DNA of 64,000 bases from DATJHM01 sp963777355 (GTDB taxonomy: Bacteria; Chloroflexota; Ktedonobacteria; Ktedonobacterales; Ktedonobacteraceae): contig CAVZQK010000022.1 in the NCBI GenBank assembly GCA_963777355.1, positions 558,001-622,000 on the forward strand. The letters are read 5' to 3'. Below the pieces are notes generated by a model. The model saw nothing but the letters and a program-made list of their open reading frames with translations, was not told where the DNA came from and made no database searches. Made by a program: the position numbers and the translations under genes. Positions 17,618 through 26,815 of the stretch are shown here, in pieces (the stretch's first letter is position 1; each line of letters opens with the position of its first letter).

Positions 17618-18709
17618 GTGAACAAGGACAGAGACCCCCAGAGGGGGCAGGGTCAACAGATGTCCATACCAGGAATTCGCAAAATAGCGGTTTTACGAGC
17701 AAATGCACTGGGAGACTTTCTTTTCGTCCTCCCGGCCCTAGAAGCATTACGAAGTACGTATCCAGAAGCAGAAATCGTCTTCCTGGGGAAGCAATGGCAT
17801 GCAAACTTTCTGCGGGAGCGACCTAGTCCGATTGACAGAGTCGTAGTTATTCCGAGCTACCGGGGGGTTGGTAGTCCAGAGAATACAAGAGAAGACCCGG
17901 CAGAAATAGAAACATTTTTTCGCGCTATGAAAAACGAGCAATTTGACCTTGCCTGTCAACTACATGGCGGTGGGAGATATTCTACCCCATTTATAAAACA
18001 GCTAGGGGCACGCATAACTATTGGTCTAAAAGCGCCTGAAGCGCCTGAATTAGATCAATGGGTTCCCTATATCTATTTCCAGCATGAGATCTTACGCTAC
18101 CTGGAAGTAGTCAGCCTGGTAGGAGCCAGAACAAGCGAAGTAGAGCCGCACATCACCGTCACCGAACAGGATCGTAGCGAAATAAAGCAGCATCTCACGC
18201 CAGAAGATTTCCGGCAGCCACTCGTTGTGCTCCATCCGGGAGCGAGTGATCCGAGGCGGCGCTGGCCGATAGAAAATTTCGCCGCGATTGGAGATATCCT
18301 TGCAGAGAAAGGGGCACGTATCATCGTGACAGGGACAGAGAGCGAGCGAGCGTTGACCCAGGCAGTTATTAGATCCATGAGTGCCCCAGCAAGCGATCTA
18401 GCAGGGAAGATAAGCTTGAACGGTCTGGCGGCCTTATTAAGGTATTGCCATCTCGTCATCTCCAACGACACAGGGCCCTTACATCTGAGCAATGCAGTTG
18501 GAACAGCGAGCGTAGGAATTTTCTGGTGTTTCAACCTGGTCACCGCAGCGCCACTACTGAGGAGTCGTCATCGCCCCATCACCTCCTGGCAACGCACCTG
18601 TCCCGTATGCGGTATCGACAACACCCAGGGGAACTGTCAGCACCGGGTATCGTTTGTTGCAGATATTCCTATAGAAGCAGTCAAAGAGGCGGCGCTAGAG
18701 CTTTTTTAG
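17618..18709 (+). CDS. Glycosyltransferase family 9 (heptosyltransferase-like)
   Basis: 363 aa from GTG 17618. The GTG-proximal codons lie in a copy of a dispersed repeat (17626-17658 resembles 14219-14251), so the ATG at 17660 (MSIPGIRKIAVLRANALGDFL) is an equally good start. The GT-B fold shows IAVLRANALGDFLFVLPALEAL at the N-terminus, VVLHPGASDPRRRWPIENFAAI in the middle, and the donor-site ISNDTGPLHLSNAVGTASVGIF. It ends with a Cys pair (TCPVCG). GT9 enzymes move ADP-heptose or other sugars onto surface glycans. Cytoplasmic. Confidence 0.88.
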   Translation: MNKDRDPQRGQGQQMSIPGIRKIAVLRANALGDFLFVLPALEALRSTYPEAEIVFLGKQWHANFLRERPSPIDRVVVIPSYRGVGSPENTREDPAEIETFFRAMKNEQFDLACQLHGGGRYSTPFIKQLGARITIGLKAPEAPELDQWVPYIYFQHEILRYLEVVSLVGARTSEVEPHITVTEQDRSEIKQHLTPEDFRQPLVVLHPGASDPRRRWPIENFAAIGDILAEKGARIIVTGTESERALTQAVIRSMSAPASDLAGKISLNGLAALLRYCHLVISNDTGPLHLSNAVGTASVGIFWCFNLVTAAPLLRSRHRPITSWQRTCPVCGIDNTQGNCQHRVSFVADIPIEAVKEAALELF

Positions 18710-19041
18710 CTATGGAACAAGGCCACGAAATATAAGGAAGCGGGCATAGAGAGAGAGTAAGCAGATTTGCCAAGATAGAGAAAAGAGCAAACAGCTCTTA
18801 CTCTCTCAAACAATGCGAAATACGTTCTTTGCAGCGCATAGGAAGGCTTAAAAAGAGGAGAAATACCCATGAAAAGATAATTCAACAAAGACAAGAGGCA
18901 AAACCTTCTCATAGGTATCCTTCATCCATATCCAACGTTGCTGGAGTAGATACCTCATCAAACACCTATGCGCCTGAGTTTAGCGAAGCATCCTCTACAA
19001 AGCCAAAATCCGTACAAAAAGCAACGAGGCAGGTCCATTGC
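18710..19041. other. Gene-free stretch
   Basis: 332 bp between the GT9 stop and the second excisionase-like gene. I see no convincing gene, hairpin with T-run, or repeat. Confidence 0.4.
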
Positions 19042-19233
19042 TTAATTGGCAGCGAGAGAATTATCGCCGAGAACCTTATTCAATGTTTCCCTTTTAATCC
19101 GATAGGCCTGGCGCTCATTTACATGAGGAAGTACAACAGCCTCTAACACTCCTTGTTTCACCCAACGCCTGACAGTCGTATTGTCTACACGGAGAATGCG
19201 AGCAACCTCTGATACAGTTAACAGTTCGCCCAT
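19042..19233 (-). CDS. Excisionase-like HTH DNA-binding protein 2
   Basis: 63 aa from the ATG at 19233 (AAGGAAG upstream); the frame reaches 19266. GELLTVSEVARILRVDNTTVRRWVKQGVLEAVVLPHVNERQAYRIKRETLNKVL aligns almost residue for residue with the protein at 16391-16612, so the two are recent or conserved paralogs. It is divergent from the F420-type oxidoreductase, with two tandem hairpins between them. Confidence 0.8.
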   Translation of the reverse strand: MGELLTVSEVARILRVDNTTVRRWVKQGVLEAVVLPHVNERQAYRIKRETLNKVLGDNSLAAN

Positions 19234-19383
19234 TTTTTTCACTTCCTTCTTTTTCATAACATTCACGGCACAAGTAGAAAATGTGCTCGTCTATAGTACT
19301 GTCCAATGTAGAAGGCAGTACTAGCAGAATACACAAGACAACATTGTGCATGCATTGTACAACATTGTCTCCCATCTGTAAAT

Positions 19384-19437
19384 AGTCTTTCGAGGAAAGA
19401 CTAAGAAGTCAGGCATGAAGGAGATTCTCATGCCTGA
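19384..19437. other. Two adjacent hairpins in a 616-bp intergenic region
   Basis: AGTCTTTC-GAG-GAAAGACT (19384-19402) is followed at once by TCAGGCATGA...TCATGCCTGA (19409-19437, 9-nt loop). Neither has a T-run. They lie between divergent genes, so they may be regulatory RNA structures or operators. The rest of 19234-19849 is AT-rich with no gene seen. Confidence 0.4.
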
Positions 19438-19849
19438 ATTAAAATGAAGCTACTTATTATATAGTTCGCGCTATGAGTAAATTTCACTATTTCCAGCGCA
19501 TTTCGCATATTTTCGCGCCATGCAGCAAATACTAGAAAATGCATGTAGCTAAATATAGAATTGTATACAATATAACAGCGAAAAGGTGTGCACATATTTC
19601 CAAATAGCACTCTCTTAAAGAAAAAGAACGGGTAAACTATGCTAATTCTCGCACTCTATAAGTGTACTACGATTTATATGTGCTAGTAGTTAGAGCGAGT
19701 TATTTTTTCAGTATAAGAAATTTTCCGATCAAAGTTGGATCTGAAGCTGTTACTAATAGCCTAGCCAATACGTGTAAAGGCTGGCAGAGCGCATGTCAAA
19801 AGGAGAAAAGGCAAGCAGGTATGCTTTTGAAAAGAGAGAGGAGGAAAGA

Positions 19850-20860
19850 ATGGTAAAATTTGGTTGGAAAGCTGGTCCAGAGCAATATCCGCCAGTAGAG
19901 TTGCTAAATTACGCGATAGAGGCAGAGCAGGCGGGCTTCGAGACCATTGATGTAAGCGATCATTTTCATCCCTGGAGTGAGGCAGGGCAAGCGGTCTTTA
20001 GCTGGACGTGGTTAGGAGCAGTAGCGGCGAAGACCAGCCGTATAGAAATGGGAACAGGCGTCACATGTCCTATCCTCCGTTATCATCCAGCAATTATTGC
20101 GCAGGCCGCGGCCACGCTCTCGCATCTTGCCCCAAACCGGGTCTATCTTGGTCTTGGGACAGGAGAGGCGCTCAACGAATATGCGGTGACGGGAGAATGG
20201 CCTGGATATGAAGAGCGGCAGGAGATGCTCACAGAAGCGATTGAGTTAATACGAGAGCTCTGGACGGGAAAAGACGTAAGCTTTAAAGGGAACTATTATC
20301 AGACAGAAAAAGCGAGACTCTACACGCCGCCCGCCTCGCCGATTCCCATCTACATCTCTGCACTCGTCCCTCAAAGCGCGAAATTTGCAGGCAAATATGG
20401 AGATGGTCTTTTCTCAGTTGGTGGCAAGCAGCCGGACATTTACAAACAGATCATCAGCAATTTTGAAGAGAGCGCAAAAGCGGTAGGGAAAGACCCTAAA
20501 AAGATGCCGCGGCTCATTGAGCTCAACGTCGGGTATACACAAAACATAGAAGAGGCGATTCAAGAGCAGCTCAAATACTGGGCCAGCACCTATATTCCGG
20601 CCCTTTTCGATCAGAAGATTTACGCGCCAGCGATGGCGCAAGAGAACGGCGAAGTCATCGGGGCCGACACAGTCAAGAAGACAGGATGTTTCTCCGCGAA
20701 TATAAACGACCATGTCAAATATGTGCAACAGCACATTGATCTAGGATTTGACACCATCTTCTTCCACAGTGCAGGTCCGGAGCAGTCAGCATTCTTAAAA
20801 GCTTACGGGCAAGATGTGCTCCCCAAACTCCAAAATCAGCATGCAGGTCTTTTCAGATAG
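19850..20860 (+). CDS. LLM-class F420-dependent oxidoreductase (TIGR03557-like)
   Basis: 336 aa from ATG 19850, chosen because GGAGGAAAG sits directly upstream and the family starts M-x-x-F-G-x-K. Luciferase-like (beta/alpha)8 barrel: WKAGPEQYPPVELLNYAIEAEQAGF, VSDHFHPW, AKTSRIEMGTGVTCPILRYHPAIIAQAAATL, RVYLGLGTGEALNEYAVTG, and a distal ALVPQSAKFAGKYGDGLFS. It resembles the F420-dependent glucose-6-phosphate dehydrogenase group; the cofactor is by family, and the substrate is unknown. Followed by a strong terminator. Confidence 0.87.
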   Translation: MVKFGWKAGPEQYPPVELLNYAIEAEQAGFETIDVSDHFHPWSEAGQAVFSWTWLGAVAAKTSRIEMGTGVTCPILRYHPAIIAQAAATLSHLAPNRVYLGLGTGEALNEYAVTGEWPGYEERQEMLTEAIELIRELWTGKDVSFKGNYYQTEKARLYTPPASPIPIYISALVPQSAKFAGKYGDGLFSVGGKQPDIYKQIISNFEESAKAVGKDPKKMPRLIELNVGYTQNIEEAIQEQLKYWASTYIPALFDQKIYAPAMAQENGEVIGADTVKKTGCFSANINDHVKYVQQHIDLGFDTIFFHSAGPEQSAFLKAYGQDVLPKLQNQHAGLFR

Positions 20861-20887
20861 AGAGTAAAGCATTCAGGCTGATCACAA

Positions 20888-20937
20888 GAAAGGTTCCGAG
20901 CAGGATTTTCCCCATTCTGCGGAACCTTTCTTTTTTT
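20888..20937 (+). terminator. Rho-independent terminator
   Basis: GAAAGGTTCCG (20888-20898) pairs with CGGAACCTTTC (20920-20930), followed by T7 (20931-20937), 28 bp after the oxidoreductase stop. Confidence 0.85.
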
Positions 20938-20980
20938 ATGAAGAAACTCATAAATAAAATAGGTCTGATCAGATAAACCA

Positions 20981-21703
20981 TCAGCGATGAATAGAGCCAT
21001 CAGGCAAGATCGTACCGGAGAAAGAGCGCGTTGCAGAGAGTTGTCCTGTATCTACACCCAGAGCATCCTGTAAATTTGCATCATTCAGATTAGCAGATTT
21101 CCAGATCACACTATGGAGATCGCTCCCTCGCAGATTAGTACCTTGCAGATCAGACTGACTAAGATTAACCAGGAGCATTGTCGCATAAGTCAAATTTGCC
21201 CCACGAAGATCAGCGCCACTTAAATCAGCGCCCGTAATATTACTATCGCGCAGATCCATATTGCGCAGATAGGCACCTTGCAGATCAGCATCACGAAAAT
21301 TGATGATAGGAGTATCATTCGAGATCAGCTTCGTCTCAAATAAGAAGCGTAAGACAGCACCTTTTCCCTGTGCGTCCAGAAGGCGGAGAAGCGTATCGGT
21401 GCGCACCTGAGCAATCAGGCGGACAGAGCTCATCTGGTTAGCAGTTGTAAGTTGCTCATGGAGCATCAGATCCGTCATCGCATCCATATATCCACTGAGC
21501 AAGCTTTGTTGCTGCTGGGCATGAGCGATTTGCAGAGCGGTAGAGAGTTGCTGATTGCGCATCTGTACCTGCCACTGATTTTGCAGCCAGGACCACCAGA
21601 GCAGGCAAGCCAGCAGCACAACTGGAAGCAAAAGCAGATGTAGCCAGTCCCAGAGCGTCTTGCGGATCTTCTGTGCAGGGAGCGAGGGAGAAGGATCAGT
21701 CAT
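20981..21703 (-). CDS. Membrane-anchored pentapeptide-repeat protein
   Basis: About 240 aa from the ATG at 21703 (MTDPSPSLPAQKIRK). Residues about 19-37 form one TM helix (LLLLPVVLLACLLWWSW), then a Gln-rich helical region. From about residue 145 come A(D/N)LXX repeats (ADLQGAYLRNMDLRDSNITGADLSGADLRGANLTYA ... NLNDANLQDA) that form a right-handed quadrilateral beta-helix. It is last gene of the operon with the GT2-like fusion and GH113-like genes. The role is unknown. Confidence 0.82.
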   Translation of the reverse strand: MTDPSPSLPAQKIRKTLWDWLHLLLLPVVLLACLLWWSWLQNQWQVQMRNQQLSTALQIAHAQQQQSLLSGYMDAMTDLMLHEQLTTANQMSSVRLIAQVRTDTLLRLLDAQGKGAVLRFLFETKLISNDTPIINFRDADLQGAYLRNMDLRDSNITGADLSGADLRGANLTYATMLLVNLSQSDLQGTNLRGSDLHSVIWKSANLNDANLQDALGVDTGQLSATRSFSGTILPDGSIHR

Positions 21704-21753
21704 AGCACCTCCAATAATAGAACACACCCATCTCCATACTACCATATCTTCTT

Positions 21754-24700
21754 TTACCAGCAGGAGAGATAAGGATGGGAAACTATTAGAGGATATGCAA
21801 ACCGATTGATAAGCTCAGCACCTGGGCAAGAATCAGTACGGCACAAGCGCCCTGAATTCAGAGGAGCGAATCGTTGGCCCCGAATACGTCCAGAATTGCG
21901 ACTGATGAAAGTGGCCACGAACAAAGCTACGGCAGGAATGAGTTCGACGAAAGAAAAAGGGATACCAGAGGACAAGATAGAGACAGCACTTGTGGATGTA
22001 TCCACAGCCTGACCCGTGAACAGAGCAATTAAGAGACAGCCGAAGGGGACAAGCAGAACCAGGGCAGCCAGCAGAGTTGGACGGCCCCGCTCTTGCACAA
22101 CAAAAACGAGCAAAGCCAGAAGCGAGAGGGCAGAGAAAAGCGAACCGAGCAGAGTCATAACATCTTGAGAGCTGAGCAAAAGCGTTTGCCAAACATTATG
22201 ATAAGTAGTAACCCTTTGTACAGAGATAGTATGTTGAAGGAGAGTTGGAACAAAGGACCAGGGATTTCGCGCGACATAGCTGCACCAGAAGACCCAGACG
22301 AACATACCTAAACCGCCAAGCAGACCAAAGACCAGAACATTACCTTCTATCTGTGCTCTCCCCTGATGTTTGAGCAGACCAATGATGGGAAGAAAGCAGA
22401 GAACCACCACAAAGAGCGCCCAGGCAGTATACGAAGTAAGAGTAGCCAGACAGAGGCAGCTTGCGGCCCACAACAGATCCGCGAGCCGCTCCTCTTGTAT
22501 CCAGGTAAGCAAGAAGTAGCAAGTAGCAACAAGGGTAGCAATCGCCATCATCTCACTGAGAGGAGTACTTTGTAGATAGAGAACGGCAGGATTCAGAACA
22601 AAGAGCAGGGAGCCGATACAGCTTGCGCGGCTATCATGAGTCAAACGGCGAGTAAGTAAGAAGAGACAAAACGTAGCCAGGACATAGCTCAGCATCGACT
22701 GAAAGCTACCGGCCAGGCCCGAATGCCATAAAGCATCATTCCAGACAAAAGGCAAGAGAGCGAGATGCGGCAGCGGCAACATCTGAGCACCCAGGCGGGT
22801 CAAATCCCCAGTTTCAACAATAGAGCGGGCGATCTGTAGATGCAGCAGAGAGGTTGTTGAAAACACCAGCGCGTGCCGTAAATAATAGAAATGGCAGCTA
22901 GCAACGCTCGCAATACAAGCGAGAGAGAGAGTAAGCAGGAGCCAGGGATCATAGTGCTTCGAGAGGTGTGTCTGACGCAATGCAGCGCGCTCAGCAGCAG
23001 AGAAGGCAGGTTTACGGGGAGAAATCATCTCTTGCAGCGTATTTTCCACAGAAGCGACAGGAACAGCATCCAGGTGCGCGTATCTATGGACATCCTCTTG
23101 CGGTGAACTTGTCCCCAGAGAAGAGGGCATTGGTACATAAGGAAGGTCTTCAGCCTCTGTAAGAGCCATTTCGACAGTCATAATTGCCGTAGCGTCGTCC
23201 CCCGCCTGAAGATGCAAGCCATGAATAGTTTTCTCCCAATAATGGGGTTTTGTAATAAGCTGATACAAGGCCATATAGGAAGCAATACTGCCCATAACCC
23301 AATAGATAGGAATCAAAAGCATCCATTTCACCAGGCGATACTGCTGGCGTTTCATACAACCGAGCAGGTAGGTATAGGCATAGAAAAAATTGCCGAGCAG
23401 CAGACTCAGTGCACTAATCGCGACCAGAGGGAGAGGGAGAGAAAAAGAAGCAGTCCCAGTCAGGCGTAGGATGAGAGAGACCAGCAACAAAGTCCACATA
23501 AATGGATTGACAAGCATAACAAGGGTTTTTCCGCCAACCACGAACTGAAGCGAGAAAAACTCCCAATAGCGTTTTTGGCGAAAATAATGTTGAGGCTCAC
23601 GCATATGGACCAGATACGTCTGCATATATCCCTTAATCCAGCGAGAGCGCTGGCGAATCCAGTTTTTACCGCGTGAATTGGCCTCCTCATAAGTAGTTGA
23701 ATTGAGAACGACAGTAGTCAGGCGGAACCAGGAGAGGCGAAGCCCCAGGTCACAATCCTCAGTAACATTAAAGCCATCCCAGCCACCCAGAGCGCGGAGC
23801 GTCTGAGTAGGAAAGTGGTTTGACGTACCACCCAGGGGGATAGCCAGATGCAACTGCTGCAAGCCCGGCAAGATCAGATCAAACCAGAGCGAATACTCGG
23901 CGGTAAACCAGCGTGTAAGCAGATTCTGGTTAGGGTTATAAAAATTAAGTTTTGCCTGAATGCAGGCCAGATCGGTGCCGTGATTAGCAAAGGTCAGAAC
24001 GGCCTTTTTCAACTGCAAAGGATCAGGGATATCCTCAGCATCGTAGATGACAACATATTGACCGATTGCCTCCATAAGGCCATAATTGCAAGCGCGAGGC
24101 TTCGTACGAGGAGAACCATCAGGGACCGTCACAATCTGGAAATGGCGAGGCAGCTTGAGAGCGCGAATTGCGTCACGGGTCTCAGCATCATCCTCTTCAG
24201 TCAAAAACAGAATTTGCAATTTTTCCGTTGGGTAGTCAAGTGCACGCATAGCTTTCACAAACTGCGGCACAACCTGAGCCTCGCGATACAGAGGGCAGAG
24301 AATAGTATAGATAGGCCATTCGGCATCGCGGAGAGAGGTAATAATCTCATCATCAATATGTTCCTCAATCTGTTGGCGAACAGCGGAGATAGCGAGAACA
24401 ACATCGAGAACCAGATGGCCGAGATACATAAACGAGACAACAGCCAGCAAAAAAAGAGAGACCAACTGCCAATCCCAGATTCCCCAGAGAAGAAGAGCCA
24501 GTCCCAGAGAGCCCAGAATCAGAGACTGTTTTGACGTAATCGTCTGAAGAGCGGAATATTTATAGCGGAACGGAGCAAACGTTTGAATACGTCGCTCATC
24601 GACCTCAACAATGCGAGCGGCCCGTTCAGCATACGCCAGGCGCTCCTGTTGAATAGATTCTGGTGTACGCTGAGCCTGAGTTTTCAACCAGGCGGCATAG

Positions 24701-24795
24701 CGCTGAATCTGTTCATCCAGACTATCGTGAAGGGCCTGCTGAGCTGGATGTTCCTCATGTAAAAGTGCTTGTGGGAGAGAGTGCTGCTGTACCAC
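21754..24795 (-). CDS. Processive-type GT2 glycosyltransferase fused to a GT-C-like membrane domain
   Basis: 1013 aa. A cytosolic N-terminal 80 residues and two TM segments (about 90-138) precede a cellulose-synthase-like GT2 domain: CPLYREAQVV (167-176), DAED (252-255), TED (345-347) and QRSRW (382-386). Four further TM segments follow (about 410-515). A second half (about 620-1000) has roughly ten TM segments. It carries HLQIARSIVETGDLTRLGAQMLPLPHLALLPFVW, the pattern of GT39-like enzymes, but no acidic residue stands in the usual place before HLxIAR, so this half may be inactive or structural. It likely polymerises and passes a glycan through the membrane. The start is 16 bp after the GH113-like gene, which makes them an operon. 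Confidence 0.8.
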   Translation of the reverse strand: MVQQHSLPQALLHEEHPAQQALHDSLDEQIQRYAAWLKTQAQRTPESIQQERLAYAERAARIVEVDERRIQTFAPFRYKYSALQTITSKQSLILGSLGLALLLWGIWDWQLVSLFLLAVVSFMYLGHLVLDVVLAISAVRQQIEEHIDDEIITSLRDAEWPIYTILCPLYREAQVVPQFVKAMRALDYPTEKLQILFLTEEDDAETRDAIRALKLPRHFQIVTVPDGSPRTKPRACNYGLMEAIGQYVVIYDAEDIPDPLQLKKAVLTFANHGTDLACIQAKLNFYNPNQNLLTRWFTAEYSLWFDLILPGLQQLHLAIPLGGTSNHFPTQTLRALGGWDGFNVTEDCDLGLRLSWFRLTTVVLNSTTYEEANSRGKNWIRQRSRWIKGYMQTYLVHMREPQHYFRQKRYWEFFSLQFVVGGKTLVMLVNPFMWTLLLVSLILRLTGTASFSLPLPLVAISALSLLLGNFFYAYTYLLGCMKRQQYRLVKWMLLIPIYWVMGSIASYMALYQLITKPHYWEKTIHGLHLQAGDDATAIMTVEMALTEAEDLPYVPMPSSLGTSSPQEDVHRYAHLDAVPVASVENTLQEMISPRKPAFSAAERAALRQTHLSKHYDPWLLLTLSLACIASVASCHFYYLRHALVFSTTSLLHLQIARSIVETGDLTRLGAQMLPLPHLALLPFVWNDALWHSGLAGSFQSMLSYVLATFCLFLLTRRLTHDSRASCIGSLLFVLNPAVLYLQSTPLSEMMAIATLVATCYFLLTWIQEERLADLLWAASCLCLATLTSYTAWALFVVVLCFLPIIGLLKHQGRAQIEGNVLVFGLLGGLGMFVWVFWCSYVARNPWSFVPTLLQHTISVQRVTTYHNVWQTLLLSSQDVMTLLGSLFSALSLLALLVFVVQERGRPTLLAALVLLVPFGCLLIALFTGQAVDTSTSAVSILSSGIPFSFVELIPAVALFVATFISRNSGRIRGQRFAPLNSGRLCRTDSCPGAELINRFAYPLIVSHPYLSCW

Positions 24796-24811
24796 GCTAT
24801 CAAACCTTTCG

Positions 24812-26095
24812 TTAGGGTAAGGAATACCATTTATGCAGAATTTGAGCTGCGGGACGGTCCTTAATCATAAACATACCAACATCATCCCAGCCCCAGAAAA
24901 AAGTCCCGCCAATATGAGGATCGGCATAGGTATTTGAGAGAGTCGCGTCGAACGCATCAGCCTGGACAGTTGTACTTGTGGGAGCGGATGATTTTGCTAA
25001 CCAGGTATGGTAGAGTGCATCAGAAGTATTGCGATAGCCAATCTCAGAGATCAAGACAGGCTTCGCGATCTGCACAGAAAGGGCATCAAGCTTACTGAGT
25101 ATTTTTTGTTGCCATAATTGAGGAATTTGTTTTGCATCCACCTGAGCAGGAGTATCAGTAAGTGGGATATACGAAGAGACACCAATCATAGCAAGATCCG
25201 TATTTTTAAACCAAGCGGGGGCGGGATCGCTCAATGATGACCAATTCATATCATAAGTCAACTTCTGTTGAAAGACCGTACGAATTTGCGTAATCAGCTG
25301 ATTCCAGTAGGAGGCAGGGACCTGTTTCTGAATCGTTTGCAGCTCTGTACCGACAGCCATCTGCTCAACGCCGTTTGTTTGGGCGGCCTCGATATAGGGT
25401 TTAAGCGTCTGCCAATAGCTAGCGAACCAGGCTTTTTGCGTATCAGGAGTTGATAGAGTAATCGTGCCGGACCAGCCAGCGGCCTCATGCACACTCATCA
25501 GCGGCACAAAAAAGACGCTATAGCCCTGGGCATGGGCCAGGCGCACACCGGAGATAAAAGACTGAACGTCAGGAGTACTTTGTGACAGGCCAACCTGAGT
25601 CGATTGCGAAGTTTGTTGTGCAAACAGGATAGGAATCTCCAGCCAGCGGGCGGCAGTCTGCGTACGCATAGTTTTCACGCCATCCTGCCAGATTGTATCG
25701 GCAGGACCATAGGCAGTCGGTTGCCAGCGAGGATAGATAATACCGCGCTCAAAATTAGCATTTGCAGGGAGCACAGTAACTTTGTTTGTAGATTGCATCT
25801 GCCCAGAAGAATGCTTGCCGAAAATATTTAGCGTCAACCAGAATGAGCTAACGAGCAAGAGAGCCAGCACGACGAAACCAGTAATGAGAAAGAAACGCTT
25901 GCGCTCAAGAGGGATCATAGTGCTCATTGGCAAAGCGGTCCTGGGAGCCTGAAGCGGATTCGGCTCCGACTGAGATTGCTCATTCTTCACATTAGGTGCC
26001 AGCCACAGCGAGCCCGCGATTAACAATCCCAGTATAGCCAGAGCAGAGGCAATAACCAGGATAAAATGCTTACGCTCAGGTGATATCTTCTTCAT
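24812..26095 (-). CDS. Membrane-anchored GH113-like TIM-barrel protein
   Basis: 427 aa. The N-terminus is an internal duplication: ERKHFILVIASALAILGLLIAGSLWL (7-32) and ERKRFFLITGFVVLALLLVSSFWLTL (64-89), two TM helices. The outside domain (about 110-427) reads as a TIM barrel with FERGIIYPRWQ, FFVPLMSVHEAAGW, VGTELQ (Glu251, likely acid/base), LISEIGYR (Glu351, likely nucleophile) and GGTFFWGWDDVG. This arrangement is that of GH113/GH5-clan beta-mannanase-like enzymes. It probably trims or cleaves the polymer made by the adjoining synthase; the activity is inferred. Confidence 0.75.
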   Translation of the reverse strand: MKKISPERKHFILVIASALAILGLLIAGSLWLAPNVKNEQSQSEPNPLQAPRTALPMSTMIPLERKRFFLITGFVVLALLLVSSFWLTLNIFGKHSSGQMQSTNKVTVLPANANFERGIIYPRWQPTAYGPADTIWQDGVKTMRTQTAARWLEIPILFAQQTSQSTQVGLSQSTPDVQSFISGVRLAHAQGYSVFFVPLMSVHEAAGWSGTITLSTPDTQKAWFASYWQTLKPYIEAAQTNGVEQMAVGTELQTIQKQVPASYWNQLITQIRTVFQQKLTYDMNWSSLSDPAPAWFKNTDLAMIGVSSYIPLTDTPAQVDAKQIPQLWQQKILSKLDALSVQIAKPVLISEIGYRNTSDALYHTWLAKSSAPTSTTVQADAFDATLSNTYADPHIGGTFFWGWDDVGMFMIKDRPAAQILHKWYSLP

Positions 26096-26391
26096 TCCAT
26101 ATCTCCAGAAACACGTCTAGCAGGCAAACAGTAATCAACCTTGCGTTAATTTAGTATAGGGACAGGGAAAAACCTCATCTATGTATAAATTTGCGAGCTA
26201 GTAGTCTAAAAGCGTGTATTGAAGTTCGGCGAAGAAGATGAAAAGGAAGAGACCAAGAAGCAAAACGGATAGGAGAAAAGGCAAAAGTAACAATCGTTAC
26301 GACTGAAAAAGTGTCTGAGATGGGTTCAAATTGACGCTCAGCATGAACTTGAGACCCATTCTCAGAGAGCAGAAAACAGATCGTGAACAAG

Positions 26392-26811
26392 TTATTTCTG
26401 ACGGACCGCACGTGTTTGCGGAAGAGTCACCGTCATTTCGAGAGAGTGATTACGCACAGATTTCAAAGAACTTTCGCGAAAGACAATCAGCAACAACTGA
26501 AGCAAGACGCAGGTCAGAGTAAACCAGACCAGCGTCATAAGAATAAGAGAGGGGAACCAGAATCCGGCGTATAAAAAGACTGCGGCAAAAATCGCATCAA
26601 GCGCAAGACTTAAGGCTGTAGCGAGCGTCATCATCACGGCAGGATGAGAAGAGAAATTCAGGGTACGCACCAGGGCTATTCCCGGACATGAGAGCAAAAA
26701 CGCTATTACCACATAAGGGCGCATTCCGCTGTCGGGGAATACGAAAGTGACCAATAAAACAGCCAGCACAGCCAGTAAGAGAAGTACCGTCCAGATCCAC
26801 GAATAGCGCAT
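26392..26811 (-). CDS. Small four-TM membrane protein
   Basis: 139 aa from the ATG at 26811 (AAAGGAA upstream), four bp after the stop of the 632-aa membrane gene; the longer frame overlaps that gene. Four hydrophobic helices (ILLLLAVLAVLLVTF; VVIAFLLSCPGIALV; ALSLALDAIFAAVFLYAG; LILMTLVWFTLTCVLLQLLLIV) end in a basic tail. I do not recognise the family. Tight coupling implies a joint function with its neighbour. The 296 bp downstream hold no gene. Confidence 0.7.
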   Translation of the reverse strand: MRYSWIWTVLLLLAVLAVLLVTFVFPDSGMRPYVVIAFLLSCPGIALVRTLNFSSHPAVMMTLATALSLALDAIFAAVFLYAGFWFPSLILMTLVWFTLTCVLLQLLLIVFRESSLKSVRNHSLEMTVTLPQTRAVRQK

Positions 26812-26815
26812 ACGT

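Noticed and set aside
16391..19233. Intact integrative element
   Set aside because: Only excisionase-like HTH genes are present; no integrase, attachment repeats or tRNA target were seen.
23848..24534. 228-codon plus-strand frame
   Set aside because: Antisense shadow of the GT2 catalytic domain, which has clear family motifs.
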